From NCBI GenBank assembly GCA_003667255.2, contig RCWM02000040.1, positions 2,914,001 to 2,978,000 of the forward strand: 64,000 nt of DNA. The letters run 5' to 3'. This document shows positions 34,236-45,328 of this stretch, piece by piece; position 1 is the stretch's first letter; each line of letters opens with the position of its first letter. This DNA is from Euschistus heros. Its lineage: Eukaryota > Arthropoda > Insecta > Hemiptera > Pentatomidae. A program made the translations under genes and the position numbers. Below the pieces are notes generated by a model. The model worked only from the letters and a program-made list of their open reading frames with translations, did not search any database and was not told the DNA's origin.

Positions 34236-34245
34236 TAAAAGGTGT

Positions 34246-34412
34246 GTCCTAGCGACAAATGTTATAAAACAAAAAAATATTTTCCATTAAATTTATGACT
34301 AGGAAACTGTCATCATATTTTCAATCAAAGCAACACCAAAGGAGCTAGAGCGTTTCAAAATGTTACATTTTTGAAGATGAAAAAAATTTTGCAGCCAAAA
34401 AGTATAGACTCC
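34246..34412 (+). repeat. Dispersed repeat R1, copy A
   Basis: Shares an ordered set of blocks with 52519-52690 (+) and 54824-54948 (-): GTCCTAGCGACAAATGTTAT, AAATTTATGA, GGAAACTG, AGCAACACCAAAGGAGCTA, ATGTTACATTTTTGAAGATG and GCCAAAAAGTATAGA. A weaker partial copy follows at about 34731-34795. No coding capacity; family unknown. Confidence 0.75.
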
Positions 34413-34873
34413 AAGTCAAAAGGCATATCCATGTCAAAAATATGAAACTATTGAAATAGCATATTTGATGTGGAAATACTAAAACAATTTAAGATAAAAA
34501 TTATATCCATTATCACCATAAATAACAATAATATATATTTAATGAGTTTAACATTACAGAGGGATGTGGGGTATTAATAGTTCAAATGATATAAGTTATC
34601 TAAAAAATATATATACCAGATTAAGTTAATACAAAATTGATGAATTATTGAATAAATCGAGTGGAAAATAAAAGTTAAATAATGAAATTTCTGTCCTTTG
34701 ATACCAGTTTGTTCCTCATCCTTCAGATACGAGCAGAGCTAGAGTGTGTAAGAATAGTACATTTTTGAATGTGAAAGTATAGACCCCTAGCCAAAAAATA
34801 TATCATCTGCTTTGAGGTAAAAGTCATTAAGTAACAAAATATTTTTTTTTCGTTTAAGTATTCAACCGAGAAT

Positions 34874-35064
34874 ATGCTCATTAAACATTTCTCAGATAGT
34901 TAGTTATATAGTGAATTTTCTAATTCTCTAATGTGCATATGTAGCAGTTATATTCACTTGATGACTTTTTATACTTATGGGAAATGATAATATCAACACA
35001 AAATGACGTTTTGTTGAATTTGGAAAAAATTGTACTTAGTGATTTTAATCTGTAAGCAGACGAT
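34874..35064 (+). repeat. Dispersed repeat, copy 2 (partner at 6890-7066)
   Basis: Same orientation and order of blocks as 6890-7066, ending AAGCAGACGATA. It lies about 80 bases after the partial R1 copy, while copy 1 lies next to the half MITE, so the two contexts differ. Confidence 0.7.
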
Positions 35065-35129
35065 ATACAGGTAAAAACCTGGATTCATTGCGCCTGCTAG
35101 TGACACAGTAAATATTTCTTATCTTCCAT

Positions 35130-35310
35130 CAATAGGGGATATGATTTCTATCGAAGAGGTAGCTGGTTGTAGAGGAACGCCTTTGGAGCACTGGTGCAGC
35201 CACCGTAGAGTACACCTAGCGGAGGTGCAGCCGTGACCAGATCCAGGTACACCCCAGCCGGCCTTGGCTCCTGCACTCAGCTCCCGCCCTGGCTTTCCCT
35301 CCCTCTCAGA
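35130..35310. other. GC-rich island of unknown origin
   Basis: About 180 bases of GC-rich sequence (for example CCAGCCGGCCTTGGCTCCTG) with no reading frame or motif I can name. Confidence 0.3.
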
Positions 35311-36310
35311 TATTTCTTAATATCTTCACCATAATACTGTCCTTTCCCAGTAGTTCAACCATTATTCTTAAACTATGTTTTCCCGTATGTTATTCGTAAT
35401 TACCATCTCTTACGATTTTATAGTTTTCTTGGAACTAACTCGCGCTATATTAGTCTTTTTATATAAGACTAGCATTCCCAGTCACGAATTGCTCTCACAA
35501 GTAAAGAAGTTCGATAATTTTAACTAATAAATGAAGTTTTATTTATGTATCAATGATATTTACATGCATTAAAAATCTTTTATTGTAGTAAAAATCATGG
35601 AAAAAATACAACATTAATTCATAAGACATCCGAATAAACTACATTTTCAGGTTTATCTCGCACTAAAATGAAAATGAAATAATCAAATTTTGATTGTTCA
35701 CGTTTCCAGTTCTAGAAAGCCTTAGATATTATTGACCATAAGAGACAATCCGAAGATCCACTACTCCACTACACCTGGTCTGGCCTTGTAATGTGATAAT
35801 TGTAATAGCAAAAGAATATTTAATTTAATTTTAATCGTTTGGATTGAAATGGTAGATTGGTAAGAATTACTGGGATAATAGGAATAATAAATTTCTCCAG
35901 TCACTGTTCCAATGACAATTATAGTCGCAACGATATTTACACGCATAGCTGTCATTCTTAACCTCATACCATTCCACAGATCCTATTTTTAATTTTAATG
36001 TATGAGTTGATGATCCATATTCCTATATTATTATCGATATAACGGTTGATTTTCAAACTTCATTGCGATTAACATTTCTTACCATATATTTATATTTAAT
36101 TGAAAAGTAAATATTATTATTAATTTAAAGTTCTATATAACACTGTAAGTACAATACAATTGTTACCTCTCTGGCAGAATGACGCTAACTACCGGTCGAT
36201 TTTCTTCCTTGAACTATGAACTATAGTTAAAATTTAGTACTGATTGGTTGTGTAATTTTCGCGGTTAGTGATCGCAAAGGAGAAATGGCTTGTCCTTTTA
36301 TATAATAGTA
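35311..36310. other. AT-rich spacer
   Basis: No gene recognised. A minus-strand frame at 35761-35967 (68 codons) lacks any motif. Confidence 0.5.
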
Positions 36311-36317
36311 TATATAT

Positions 36318-36467
36318 TAGACGCTCAGAAGTACCTTTAAAACTGAAATTAAACATTTCTAGTTACTTGTTAAAACCCATTGACCAACAACCAAATATAC
36401 ATCACTAAGTCGAGGCATCACTCAACACAGATTGAAGAGGAACAGGATGAGAGATCTCCTTCTATAA
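36318..36467 (+). pseudogene. LINE family A fragment with internal deletion
   Basis: The + strand reads VPLKLKLNISSYLLKPI, matching the KLPLKQKLNIYSYLLKPIG block of the copy at 17861-18641. After an internal gap it resumes as HRLKRNRMRDLLL with TAA at 36465-36467, matching the family C-terminus RRLKRSWMRDLLK. About 80 residues between the two blocks are missing. Probable 3' UTR continues beyond, but its end was not found. Confidence 0.75.
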
Positions 36468-36944
36468 TCCTTAATAAATGCCATTAATTCTATTACAATA
36501 GTTCTTTTAGGCAGTTATTATGTATTTAAGATTATTTTTATGTAGGTTTTTCTCTCTTTTTATTACACGTGAATTGACCTCTTAGGATCAGGCTACAACT
36601 TAAGTTCCTCTTATTCTTTTCCATTGTCTTTAGTTTCCTTTGTCTCCAGTACTCTTTCATGCGATCACTGGCCTGCTTATTTTTGTCTTTTGTCCACGTA
36701 TTTTATTATTATTCAAATTATTACTAACTTTTAATATTTCATTATTTAAAGTATATCCATAAAATTAGAGAAGTGTGCGGGACGGGTTAATTTCAAAACA
36801 GCCTAGCATTTTAGGGGCTTCATCTCAGAGGACGATTACATTAATATCCAAAAAAAAAAAGTAAAAAAAAAATGGTGAAAACCATATTTTTCCTTGAATA
36901 TTTCTCATCCTAAGTCACCAGAATTTGAAGCATGTTGAATAGAA

Positions 36945-37150
36945 GATGCAAGGTCCCCAAGAATGGGTCAAGTCAGGAAAGTGGGCAATGCCAGTGTCTC
37001 ATCCTTGCCACGGCCTCGAAGTTTCGCAAGCAGCCCGCAGGATTCACCAAGGATCTTCGGCCAACGTATACGTGAACACGACCTTTATCCGTCATTCTTC
37101 GTCCGGTGACCCGCCGGATAACCCGATATACCACAGGGTTATCGGTTCTT
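36945..37150. other. GC-rich, CpG-containing island of unknown function
   Basis: About 200 bases with high GC content; both a + frame (36946-37161) and a - frame (36973-37242) are open across it. Neither encodes a recognised motif. The overlap of two open frames is expected from the low stop frequency at this composition. Confidence 0.3.
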
Positions 37151-37367
37151 ACTTTAAATAGAGTTGAATTAGTTGTAGAAGTGATTGTACGCGCAGGCAT
37201 TATAGTGCCAAGTAAACATAAACAGGATAAACACCTTGACAAGGTTACGGAACTGGACTAAATTATTACCCGACGAAGTTAAAATTTTGGCTGTATTTAA
37301 TATTTCTTCGGTTTGACTCATGGGAAAGTAAATTATTTTGAAGAACGTTCCTGTCATTTTCTAAGTA

Positions 37368-38010
37368 TACAGAGTAAGTACCTCTTGGTGTAAAAAAAAA
37401 AAAAAAAAATGGGGGAAACTAGATCAAAAATGTAGAAACATGCCGCAGACCTATTCCTATCTTTCCATTCCTGATTGTATGTATACCTAAGTACCTGATT
37501 TATATGCCAAATTAAAACACCATGTTTTTCCGGTTTTAAATATAAATTTTTCCGTGAAATCGATCATTAATTTGATCTTACCATATAGAAAGCTGGTTAA
37601 ATTTTCAAGTTTTTGTGAGATTTGCAGTTTTGTGAATAGTTTTTTTTCGAAAAACGGTGAGCATCGAATTATTATAGGAAATTGTAACTTTCCCAAATAA
37701 AGTGAAGATCAAGCTGTTCTTTAGGTCCTAAGTTTGTAAAATTCAAGGTTACATGAAGTTTGCACTTATTGGAAATTTAATGGTAAATCCAAGTGTGGTC
37801 AAAATGGCAAAATGTTCAAACGAAGTGGAGATACTACAGCTTTAATGGCAAAAAACGTGGTTTCCCCAAACAAGATTTTAAATTATCGTATATCTGCAAC
37901 GGATTGGATTAGAAAGGTAAGGTCTGCAGCAATTTTCTTCATTTTTAATCAAATTTTATCCATTTTATTTTTTATTTATTTTTTTTACACTAAGAGGTAC
38001 TCACCCTGTA
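37368..38010. mobile_element. MITE with 30-bp inverted termini and TA target duplication
   Basis: TA lies on each side (37366-37367 and 38011-38012). The left terminus TACAGAGTAAGTACCTCTTG matches the reverse complement of the right terminus (TACAGGGTGAGTACCTCTTA), and both continue GTGTAAAAAA. A second inverted match (GCAGACCT blocks near 37447 and 37923) extends the symmetry inward. The interior has no transposase. Termini and TA duplication fit a Tc1/mariner-type MITE, distinct from the one at 32827. Confidence 0.85.
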
Positions 38011-38014
38011 TAAA

Positions 38015-38830
38015 TATCTAAATAGTAGTAGACCCTTACTTAATTAGTGATCGGCCATCCACATTATACTTAATTAGGAAAGTCAAGATTCATTTATTGG
38101 GGGCGACTGATTTGAAAAATAAACAGAAAACATACTCAGCCAACCCGAAAGTTCGATTCCTATGCCACCAATTGCTGCCAGCCTAAAATAAATTCTCAAT
38201 AAATGGTAATGCTTTTACATAAATTTATGCAAATATACAATGTGCAAGGCCCGCAATAATATTTTATTTTGCAATATCTTGTATTATGCCAACTTATTTT
38301 CCATCTTAGTGTTAACAGTTCAATAGGATAATTGACAATCTACTATGTGTTTGGTCAATGGTAGACCACCACTAGGTGAAGGTAGTGCTCAACGGTTTGT
38401 GCATAATCTACTGGAAATTACCGTTTAGTGTGCCAGATTCTTCTGCCAAATAAATAATTTGTGTGCAAATTCCGTGATTCCTCAATGTATGTCCTTCGGG
38501 ATTGCAGCATGAGAATGTAGATAAATGATGCGACTTAAAGTTTTAAAATCTAAAATTCTAGTAATTATCAATCAAATAGATATACTAAACAAATTTGATA
38601 TAAATGTTTTTTTGTATCCCTATGTACTTATACAAATACAATACCGAATCATCTATTTAACATTACTATTATTAATATTATTAGTTATTGCTGTTATTAG
38701 TTTATTGCTGTCTAAAAGTAATTGGAGTGTGCTAACAAGCATTCTTTTGATTACTTTTCTAAATTATTCGTAACAGAGAATTACCCACACCAGAGATCAA
38801 GATGGCTGTAGAACACCGATTAAATTAAGG
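38015..38830. other. AT-rich spacer
   Basis: No gene recognised. The hydrophobic + frame at 38525-38773 is explained by AT-rich, ATT/TTA-rich sequence. Confidence 0.5.
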
Positions 38831-39430
38831 TAAAGTTGTATTTCCATATCGGATAGGATCGAGTACTAAATAGGTTCAACTGGGAGTTCATTGAACCACA
38901 CCCACCTCATAACGGACTTCGACGCCTTCGCGAAATTTCTCGGTATGAACCGATTTAAAACAGGTCGTTCAATTATTTACCTGTGATAATCAACGGCCCT
39001 CCAGTTCCTTTCAGTTCCGATAGTCCCATGGCCGCCGATCAGCCAGAGCATCCCATTAGGTCTCCTTGGGCAGATATTTAATGTCGTATTATTAGGATCG
39101 TAGCGGATTGACCTTCTGTCTCATTTGTCATGAAACGCCTTGGCTGGTCCGGTGTAAATCGTGATATTTTCAAGATCGCGTCTGAGCAAGTTAACTGTCA
39201 AATAAGGCCATCGAATTGAAACGCGAACGTTCTTTGTTCATGGGAACATCCAAAATAGCGATTACCTAATTACGTTCCGAGATTAGAGGCCGCGGCGTCC
39301 GAACGGGTCAGAGTGTCAGAACACTATAGCAACCTTTGTGGCTGCATTTCTTATCCGGTTTGGATGGGTCGACACTTGTTTCATTGTGGATATCCTAGAA
39401 TAGATTGGTAACCTATTGGATAAACAATCC
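38831..39430. other. GC-balanced unique island, possible exon at 38981-39120 (-)
   Basis: This 600-base stretch lacks repeat matches within the window and has many CpGs. On the minus strand a 140-base open stretch from just after a TGA at 39123-39121 reads RRSIRYDPNNTTLNICPRRP, NGMLWLIGGHGTIG, then TERNWRAVDYH. It ends at a consensus-like splice donor (CACAG before GTAAAT, junction at 38981/38980). Evidence for a real exon is weak: there is no clear acceptor, no neighbour exon and no certain domain. TAATTA-type sites (for example near 39269) make a regulatory island equally possible. Confidence 0.25.
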
Positions 39431-39540
39431 TTCCTGTCATAGTTGGAGTATATAAGGACGTTAGCCCCTATAAGAAAAATTGTACCAGTATTTAAACTTT
39501 TAGTTTTAAAGACTTACTAAATTTGGTTTTCTAATCTACT

Positions 39541-40640
39541 AAAATCAATATCTATACTACTATGTAAAGGGAAAAGCCATTTTTTGTTTGTTATCACTAA
39601 CCGAGAAAACTACTGAAACAATCTGTACCAAATTTTAACCACATCATCTTCATAGTTCAAGGAACGTTTAACAATAATAAACTTTAAAAATCATATTTAT
39701 AAAAGGTTGTGATATTGTTGGAGCTTAGCAATGATTTTCTGCATCAACAGCTCTTCTCTTTCTCTTAACACCTCTAACCTACTAACTAACGCTTTTTTTA
39801 TGGCCATGGACCACTTTTTAAACGATAAAATAATTATTTTTTTCTCTTCCAATTTTTTTATTCACATCTATTTTGAAGTAACAATATGTGAATATGGTTA
39901 TAATGTAATAATGCAGGCATTTTAGACGTGAGGTAGCGTAGCACTGAACAGTACCTCCTCTTGGCATGAATTAATAAAATAAAAAATGGATTTATTTCAG
40001 TAAATCTCTCACCCACCTTCTGAATAAATAGTAGATTTATTTAAACTATTCAATAGAAATCAGAAATCAAATCTCTATTCAGTAGAGCCTACACGTTGGG
40101 AGTAATGTATTGAGAGGGATGATTTATTTTATCTATACTCTTATACAAAAGGACAAAAACATTTTTCGTTTGTGATCACTACCCGCTAAAACTACTGAAC
40201 CAATCTATACGAAATTTTAACCACAACATCTTCATAGTTCAAGGAAGGTTCAGCAGTATTAAATTTTAAAGATTTTCAATCATATTGCCATAAAAAAAGC
40301 GATAAATATGTGGTGTTGCATTGAAGTTTGATAATCGACCGATAGGTGGGAAGCACCATTCGAGACAGGTTACAAATGTACGGTGTTATATAGAGCTGGA
40401 AATTTATAATAAAATTTACTAATTTTCCAATCAATTGCTATTGAAAAAAAAACTATAAATATATTGAGCGACATGTGCATTCCAATGCAGTTTAAAAATC
40501 GACCAATGTGTGGCCATTCTGCAACAGAGTTTGCAATGGTTAAACCATTAAACCCTACTGTACCAAATTTTAACTACATCCTCGTAGTTCTGGGAAGGTT
40601 TACAATAATAAATTTTGCTATAATAATAATAATTAAAATC
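39541..40640. mobile_element. Helitron-like repeat cluster interrupted by a LINE tail
   Basis: Two modules start TATGTAAAGGGAAAAGCC or TTATACAAAAGGACAAAAAC (39557 and 40141). Each is followed by GTTTGT(G/T)ATCACTA, ACTACTGAA(C/A), CAATCTGTACCAAATTTTAA or close variants, and CATCTTCATAGTTC. The same modules recur at 63100-64000. Leaders of the form TATATAAAAGGACAAGCC followed by GTTTGT and an ACTACTGAACC block are typical of Helitron/Helentron-derived non-autonomous repeats in arthropods. Between the modules lies the 39711-40122 dispersed repeat, itself split by a LINE tail. No helicase is present, so the classification rests on sequence style. Confidence 0.55.
39831..40034 (-). mobile_element. 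Very short LINE family A 3' end, nested
   Basis: On the minus strand the segment contains GAGAGATTTACTGAAATAAA, CCATGCCAAGAGGAGGTACT and GATGTGAATAAAAAAATT. It corresponds to the end of the coding region and the 3' UTR of the family A copy at 18682-20045 (same CCATGCCAGGAGGAGGTACT block). It interrupts a repeat that is continuous at 27425-27634. The flanks TTTAAACGAT and TTTAAACTAT look like a nearly intact 10-bp TSD. Confidence 0.7.
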
Positions 40641-40734
40641 TTTAGCCTTGAGTGCCATAAACGAGGTTTGCTAAATTTTCATATACTTTTATGATTAGAA
40701 ATTAAAATCCAACCAGATAGATCGATAAAATTAT

Positions 40735-40920
40735 TTAAAAAATCGGATATCTAGTTATGCTTTTATGTACTCTTTAAACACTTAATCAATGCAATTTTGA
40801 CCAGGTTAATTACTGCAAATGCGTGAAAATATCATAGAAGAAATAATGCTAATTTTCATACTTCACTATAAAATTTTTATCGATAAACAAATGAAATTCA
40901 ATTATTAGTTAAAATAATCT
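40735..40920 (+). repeat. Dispersed repeat linked to the Helitron-like modules, copy 1
   Basis: Matches 62905-63082: TATGCTTTTATGT, ACCAGGTTAAT, GCGTGAAAATAT, a TTTATCGATAAACAAA block and CAATTATTAGTTAAAAT. Here it follows the modules; at 62.9 kb it precedes them. Confidence 0.65.
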
Positions 40921-40924
40921 AACA

Positions 40925-41390
40925 AAGTTCTTTATTTATGAGAGCGGGGTAAGTTAAGTTAAGCTAGTTAAGTTATATTTTTATAAACAGTTTTATAATT
41001 GTTTAAACGTAAAATTACAAATTCGGAAAACATTATAATTTCCTAATTTTTACGGAAGAGCGATAAAGGGCATTGTTTTGACACCGCCGATTACATTCAA
41101 AAGAGCAACGTGATCTATCAGGCATCACAAAATTTAAATACCGATTTGGACTCCGTAAACTTGTATATATTTCCTCTAAAGTAGGTTAGTTCGTTTGATA
41201 ATATTGTATTTTAAAAGGTGATTCATTGTTTTGCCGTGAAACAGCATGGATTATTATATTAATTTTTCAATCAATTACATAACAATATAATTATAGATAT
41301 TGTTTGTAAATAGATTAAACAAATATAATTGGAAGACTATGGTTTGCTGTGTATTCTTAGTTTACAAAAAATAATAGGTGACTGGTACGT
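40925..41390. other. AT-rich spacer
   Basis: No gene recognised. A short run of TAAGTTAAGTTAAG-type repeats occurs near 40949-40975. Confidence 0.5.
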
Positions 41391-41394
41391 GAAA

Positions 41395-41906
41395 GCAAAT
41401 CTTCTATCCATACTGTAAAGAGTTGTTTAAAATTCAATCATAACTAATTATTTGACAACCGTTTTCCTGGAATCAATCACCTAATTTAATCATGATTAAT
41501 TAAATAATTTCTAGGAAATTAGCTGTATTACAATTAATTATGATTAAATTTTATCAAAATCTGATACTGCAAATCTTCTATCCATACTGTACAGAGCATT
41601 ATGCAAAATTTGATCATAACTAATATTTGACAACAAATTTTCTGGAATCAATCACCTAATTTAATCATGATTATAAATTATTTCTAGGAATTTAGCTGTC
41701 ATACAATTAATTATGACTATCCAAATCTGATACTGCAAATCTTCTATCCATACTGTACAGAGTTGTTTAAAATTCAATCATAACTAATTATTTGACGACA
41801 GATTTTCTTGAATCAATCACCTAACTTAATCATGATAAATTAAAAGTTTTCAGGATTAGCTGTCAAATGATTAGTTATGATTGAATTTTATCCAAATCTG
41901 ATACTG
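41395..41906. repeat. Three tandem palindromic monomers, 166-174 bp each
   Basis: Monomers start GCAAATCTTCTATCCATACT at 41395, 41569 and 41735. Within each, an arm of the form AATTCAATCATAACTAATTA (ending TTTGACA) is matched near the end by its reverse complement (TGTCAAAT(A/G)ATTAGTTATG, ATTGAATTTT in the best copy, or truncated forms). The middle has CAATCACCTAATTTAATCAT. Each unit can thus fold into a hairpin. No coding capacity. Confidence 0.9.
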
Positions 41907-41909
41907 TTC

Positions 41910-42660
41910 GCACATACTCGTTCCAGGACTAATTTTTTTTCTTTACTTAATGTAATGTGAAGGGTTTACTACTAATGAATGTGATAGTAACAAAACAAAA
42001 AAAAAATTCCATGAAGACATAATACTAAATTAAATTCAAAAATACCTCACAATTATATAATTTAAAATTTAAAGGGAATTCAGGAGAATATTTCTTAATA
42101 AAACTGCCATTTGAATTCATTCTCATATTCATATCCGAGGTAAGAGTAAAATCTTGTAAATGGATAAAATTTAATTTATTGTAAAATACTTTAATATTTA
42201 TTAAAAATCCTAACATTACCCCCCCCCCCCAAAAAAAAAAAATCTTAAAATTAGTAACACACTCGTGTTTATATTTATACTAATGTTCACATTATCTAAT
42301 CCTTCCATTCCTTGATCCTTGAGTTGGTTTTATGGGTTCATTTGCATATTAAAAACCCACATTCAATGTCAGATTAAAAAAATAAAGAAGAAAATATCCA
42401 CCGAAGAAGTACTGCCTCACGTTTAATCAGTTAGGGGGAAAGTGATTCTTTGTGTTTGGTATAACTTATAAGGCTATTTAAATTTTTAGCAAGTACCCCG
42501 ATTCAGGAAAGTGGGAAGGGAACAGTAAAAATAATTTTTATTGTTTTTTTAATCTTTTATTATAGCAATAATTTATAAATCAGAGCCAGTAGTCATCTCA
42601 TGTTGACAAACCATAAATGTAAAAAACATTGGAGTACAATTTTACTCCACGCGACTTTAT
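41910..42660. other. AT-rich spacer with C and A homopolymers
   Basis: No gene recognised. C10 at 42220-42229 is followed directly by an A run of 12-13. Confidence 0.5.
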
Positions 42661-42667
42661 ATTTCAG

Positions 42668-43155
42668 AATAAGTACGCGAGTGTAACAAGAGACTAAAGC
42701 TCTTATATCTAATCCTACGAAAACGGTCGACATTAAAACTGTGATATTGACTTAACACATAAGCTTATTTACTCAAACCCGTATTGACATACGCCTTACA
42801 CATATACGGGATTGCGAAAAATACAAATTTCAATCAAAAATCACCTTGGTACAACACAGTATACTCAGATTTGCATGTACCCACAGTATAAGAAAATATA
42901 TATAATATTTATAAACGATTTTATGATAGTCTCCTTGGAGATAATAGTATACGTATTAATTATATACCCGGAAATACTGTCAGAGGGATAAAAAAGAAGC
43001 TGGATGTGAGATCTGCTTAAATAAATCCTTTTCTGATCTATGCACGAAGGAGGTACTGTTGAGACCTGATGTCCATAAGGTCTGTACTGTTACATGTTCG
43101 GCAAGTTCACTTATTGCTACTTTAGTAACAGGTGAGGATAAAAAAATTAAAGTGA
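42668..43155 (+). mobile_element. LINE family A copy, strongly degraded
   Basis: The + strand reads NKRLKLLYLILRKRSTLKL, stops, AYLLKPVLTYALHIYGIAKN, then (after an internal gap) SPWYNTVYSDLHVPTV, YKRFYDSLLGDNSIRI and IPGNTVRG. It follows the thumb region of the copy at 18682-20045, including the shared CGAAAACGGTCGACATTAAA-like block and a similar GTAACAGGTG 3' UTR end before an A-rich tail. At least five stops and a missing FQSKLLRLITK segment are visible. A 7-bp ATTTCAG repeat flanks it (42661-42667, 43156-43162), but this is too short to be sure. Confidence 0.75.
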
Positions 43156-43474
43156 ATTTCAGGGTTGGTGGATGAAAGGGTTGTGTGACAAAACACAATT
43201 TTGAGTAATTTATGTTTAAAGTTTTTTTTATTTATTTGTTTTTATTTTATATTAGCAGAAAAATGTTAGATAGCACATTCATCTTCATCATGTCTGTTTT
43301 TCTAGTTTTGAATTATTTTGCTACCTAACACTTTTGCACATAAATCCTTCATCTACTAGAATGTAGTTTTAAAAAATGTGAAATAACCCTTTTATCTACC
43401 AAACCCTTCAATTATGTTAAGGATATATATATATTTAATTCTTCCCTTTGTATGGCACACCCGTATAAGAACTG

Positions 43475-44620
43475 TTTATTTATCTATTTACATGTTCCAT
43501 GCCTTATAGGCATACTACATGTATGAATATGAAAGTACAAAGTTTAGCACGATCAGTTATTTAAACATAAAGTAATAAGATAACAAAAGTAAGAAAAAAT
43601 AAAGAAAAAAATTAGAAAAAAGAAAAAAAAGATATCGTCTAGCAGCCAACAAGAAACTACCTCTGCTGCCAACCATTAGTTAGTTTGTCAAAGTCGATCT
43701 TTCGTATAAATGTAAGTCAGTATTAAATTTAGAAAACAAATTTTGTTCTGTCTTTGGCCTTGTTCCATGTTTGAGAATAATACTTTTTATTAGATCAAAT
43801 ATTTGTCTTTCAAATAATTTACAATCGTAAAATACATGTCTAAAATTTTAAATCTGTCCGTCTTCATTACATATGTCAGATGGTATTATGTTAAATCGAT
43901 TTAGAAATTGTTTAGAGTTACCGTGTTCTGTCATTAATAGTGTTAGTTTGTAGTTGTTACTTTGAATGTGTTTGAAATTGTTGTGTGTAATGCGAGGTAT
44001 AAATCTGTTTAAACTTGGTGACTTTGATGAGATCACCCACAATTGGTCCCATTTTTCAACCATATCTGACCATTTTTCCGCTTAATATGAGATAAGAGAA
44101 CTTTGTTATACGAAGGTAACAAATCACTTTTAGCCTTTTCGTTACCGTCAATTCCAGAACGTGCCTCAACCCACTTTATAGAGACCTTTTTTTTTTTTTA
44201 TTTATTTCCCTTCCTTGCCTCTCGGCTACACGGGTTTTGCAGGGATGGCTTGTAGCCATCACTGCTGGTTTTAACAGTTTAACATAACATTTTAATATTA
44301 CTTTTAACATTGCAAGAGATATAGAGACCATTTTCCTTTTGTTTTTAATGATTATTAAATTTCATCTGATTAGGTCAGTCAAATAGTCATGAATGTCTGT
44401 ATTATTAATTGAGTCTATTAAAATTTTAATGTCTGTATGTATTGTAATATGTGCGTTAGTCTTTTGAGGTTCGTTAATTATATTTTCCGTCACTTTCAAA
44501 ACATTAAATTTCTCATCGAACAGTATGATTCTATTTTATACTACTGTTCTATGGTTATATGTTAAGGAAATTGAAATTTAAAATAATGATAAAAGCATAT
44601 TATTTCTCTTTTCTGTGGTT
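43475..44620 (-). pseudogene. RNase-H-bearing LINE C-terminus (I/R1-like), interrupted
   Basis: On the minus strand, reading 5' to 3', I see a ribonuclease-H-like region: ILFDEKFNVLKVTENIINE, then HITIHTDIKILIDSINN at about 44450-44400, and VKWVEARSGIDGNEKAK around 44160. These correspond to the ELxAI, TDSxxA and (H/R)SGIxGNExAD motifs of LINE RNase H domains. There follows MVEKWDQLW, LLMTEHGNSKQFLNRFNI and a zinc-finger-like tail, CNEDGQI, stop, NFRHVFYDC. This order (RNase H, then a cysteine/histidine tail) is that of I- and R1-type LINE ORF2 proteins. The second Cys of the finger is missing. The 133-bp insertion at 44187-44319 splits the RNase H domain. The reverse transcriptase is not visible upstream. 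Confidence 0.7.
44187..44319 (-). mobile_element. 133-bp retroposed insertion nested in the LINE, 10-bp TSD
   Basis: TATAGAGACC occurs at 44177-44186 and 44320-44329. The insert begins with a 13-base T run, the A-tail of a minus-strand retroposon, with an AATAAATAAA signal inside it. The body (AAGCCATCCCTGCAAAACCC, GTGTAGCCGAGAGGCAAGGA) has no internal RNA polymerase III boxes I can identify. It may be the extreme 3' end of another LINE or a short SINE. Confidence 0.8.
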
Positions 44621-44639
44621 AATAGTTTCATCTGTATGC

Positions 44640-45328
44640 ATTGGATAGTTGACCTTTATCACTTGAATATTCAGACAGGTATCACCTTAATACCTTTTTA
44701 AAGCGGGAGCCGAGTTGCTCAACGCTGCCCTAATATATTCCTTTCTAAAGACACAGCCATCATTATCACGATTGAAAATTGGTACCTCGACGTAACAAGG
44801 TCAGATGAAAAAAAAAGAAGAAAACCCGAGTGAACGTCTCTCATCATGCATTTATGATTTATCAAAGGGCCTGGGGATTTCCACAGGTCCCTCCGGGGCC
44901 CACAAAGACTGTAGGAAGCATTGAAGCCAAGGTCTGCCTCGGAGAACTAAAGACAATGAGCTTACTGCACAACTGACTGGGGAAACCCATTAAATCACAT
45001 TCTAGTAATTAAAAGAGGCATCTTAATGAAGTCTATGAATTCCTAATCTATCGGTTCTCGCTTCGGAGGTATTTAAAAAATCACTACCTCATCAAACCTC
45101 TCGAAACCTCTTAATAACCTCCCATCTCTTTTGTTTTAAGACGTGTTTTATAATGAAAAATAAAAAGGAAAAAAAAAATTATTTGCATAAACAATATCTC
45201 TTGCCTAATTTAGTTTTAATAGTACCTTGACTTACAGATTATTAAAGCTTAGGAATTCCTGACTAAATGCTACTTATAATTCATCTCCTTCAACGCTACT
45301 AAGATTTTCGGTACAGTGCTGCCAATTC
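44640..45328. other. Spacer with a GC-richer patch at 44700-45000
   Basis: No coding region recognised. The patch contains GGCCTGGGGATTTCCACAGG and CCCTCCGGGGCCCACAAAGA but no motif. No 5' LTR of the neighbouring Gypsy element is found here. Confidence 0.4.

Noticed and set aside
38130..38165. Second tRNA-like B box (AGTTCGATTCCT)
   Set aside because: No A box or cloverleaf upstream within the needed distance.
38525..38773. Small hydrophobic protein with membrane segments
   Set aside because: Ile/Leu richness comes from ATT/TTA-rich DNA; no homologous motif, and the same happens in other AT-rich frames such as 5514-5747.
42661..43162. ATTTCAG as a certain TSD of the degraded LINE copy
   Set aside because: Seven bases is too short in AT-rich DNA to be firm; kept only as a possibility.
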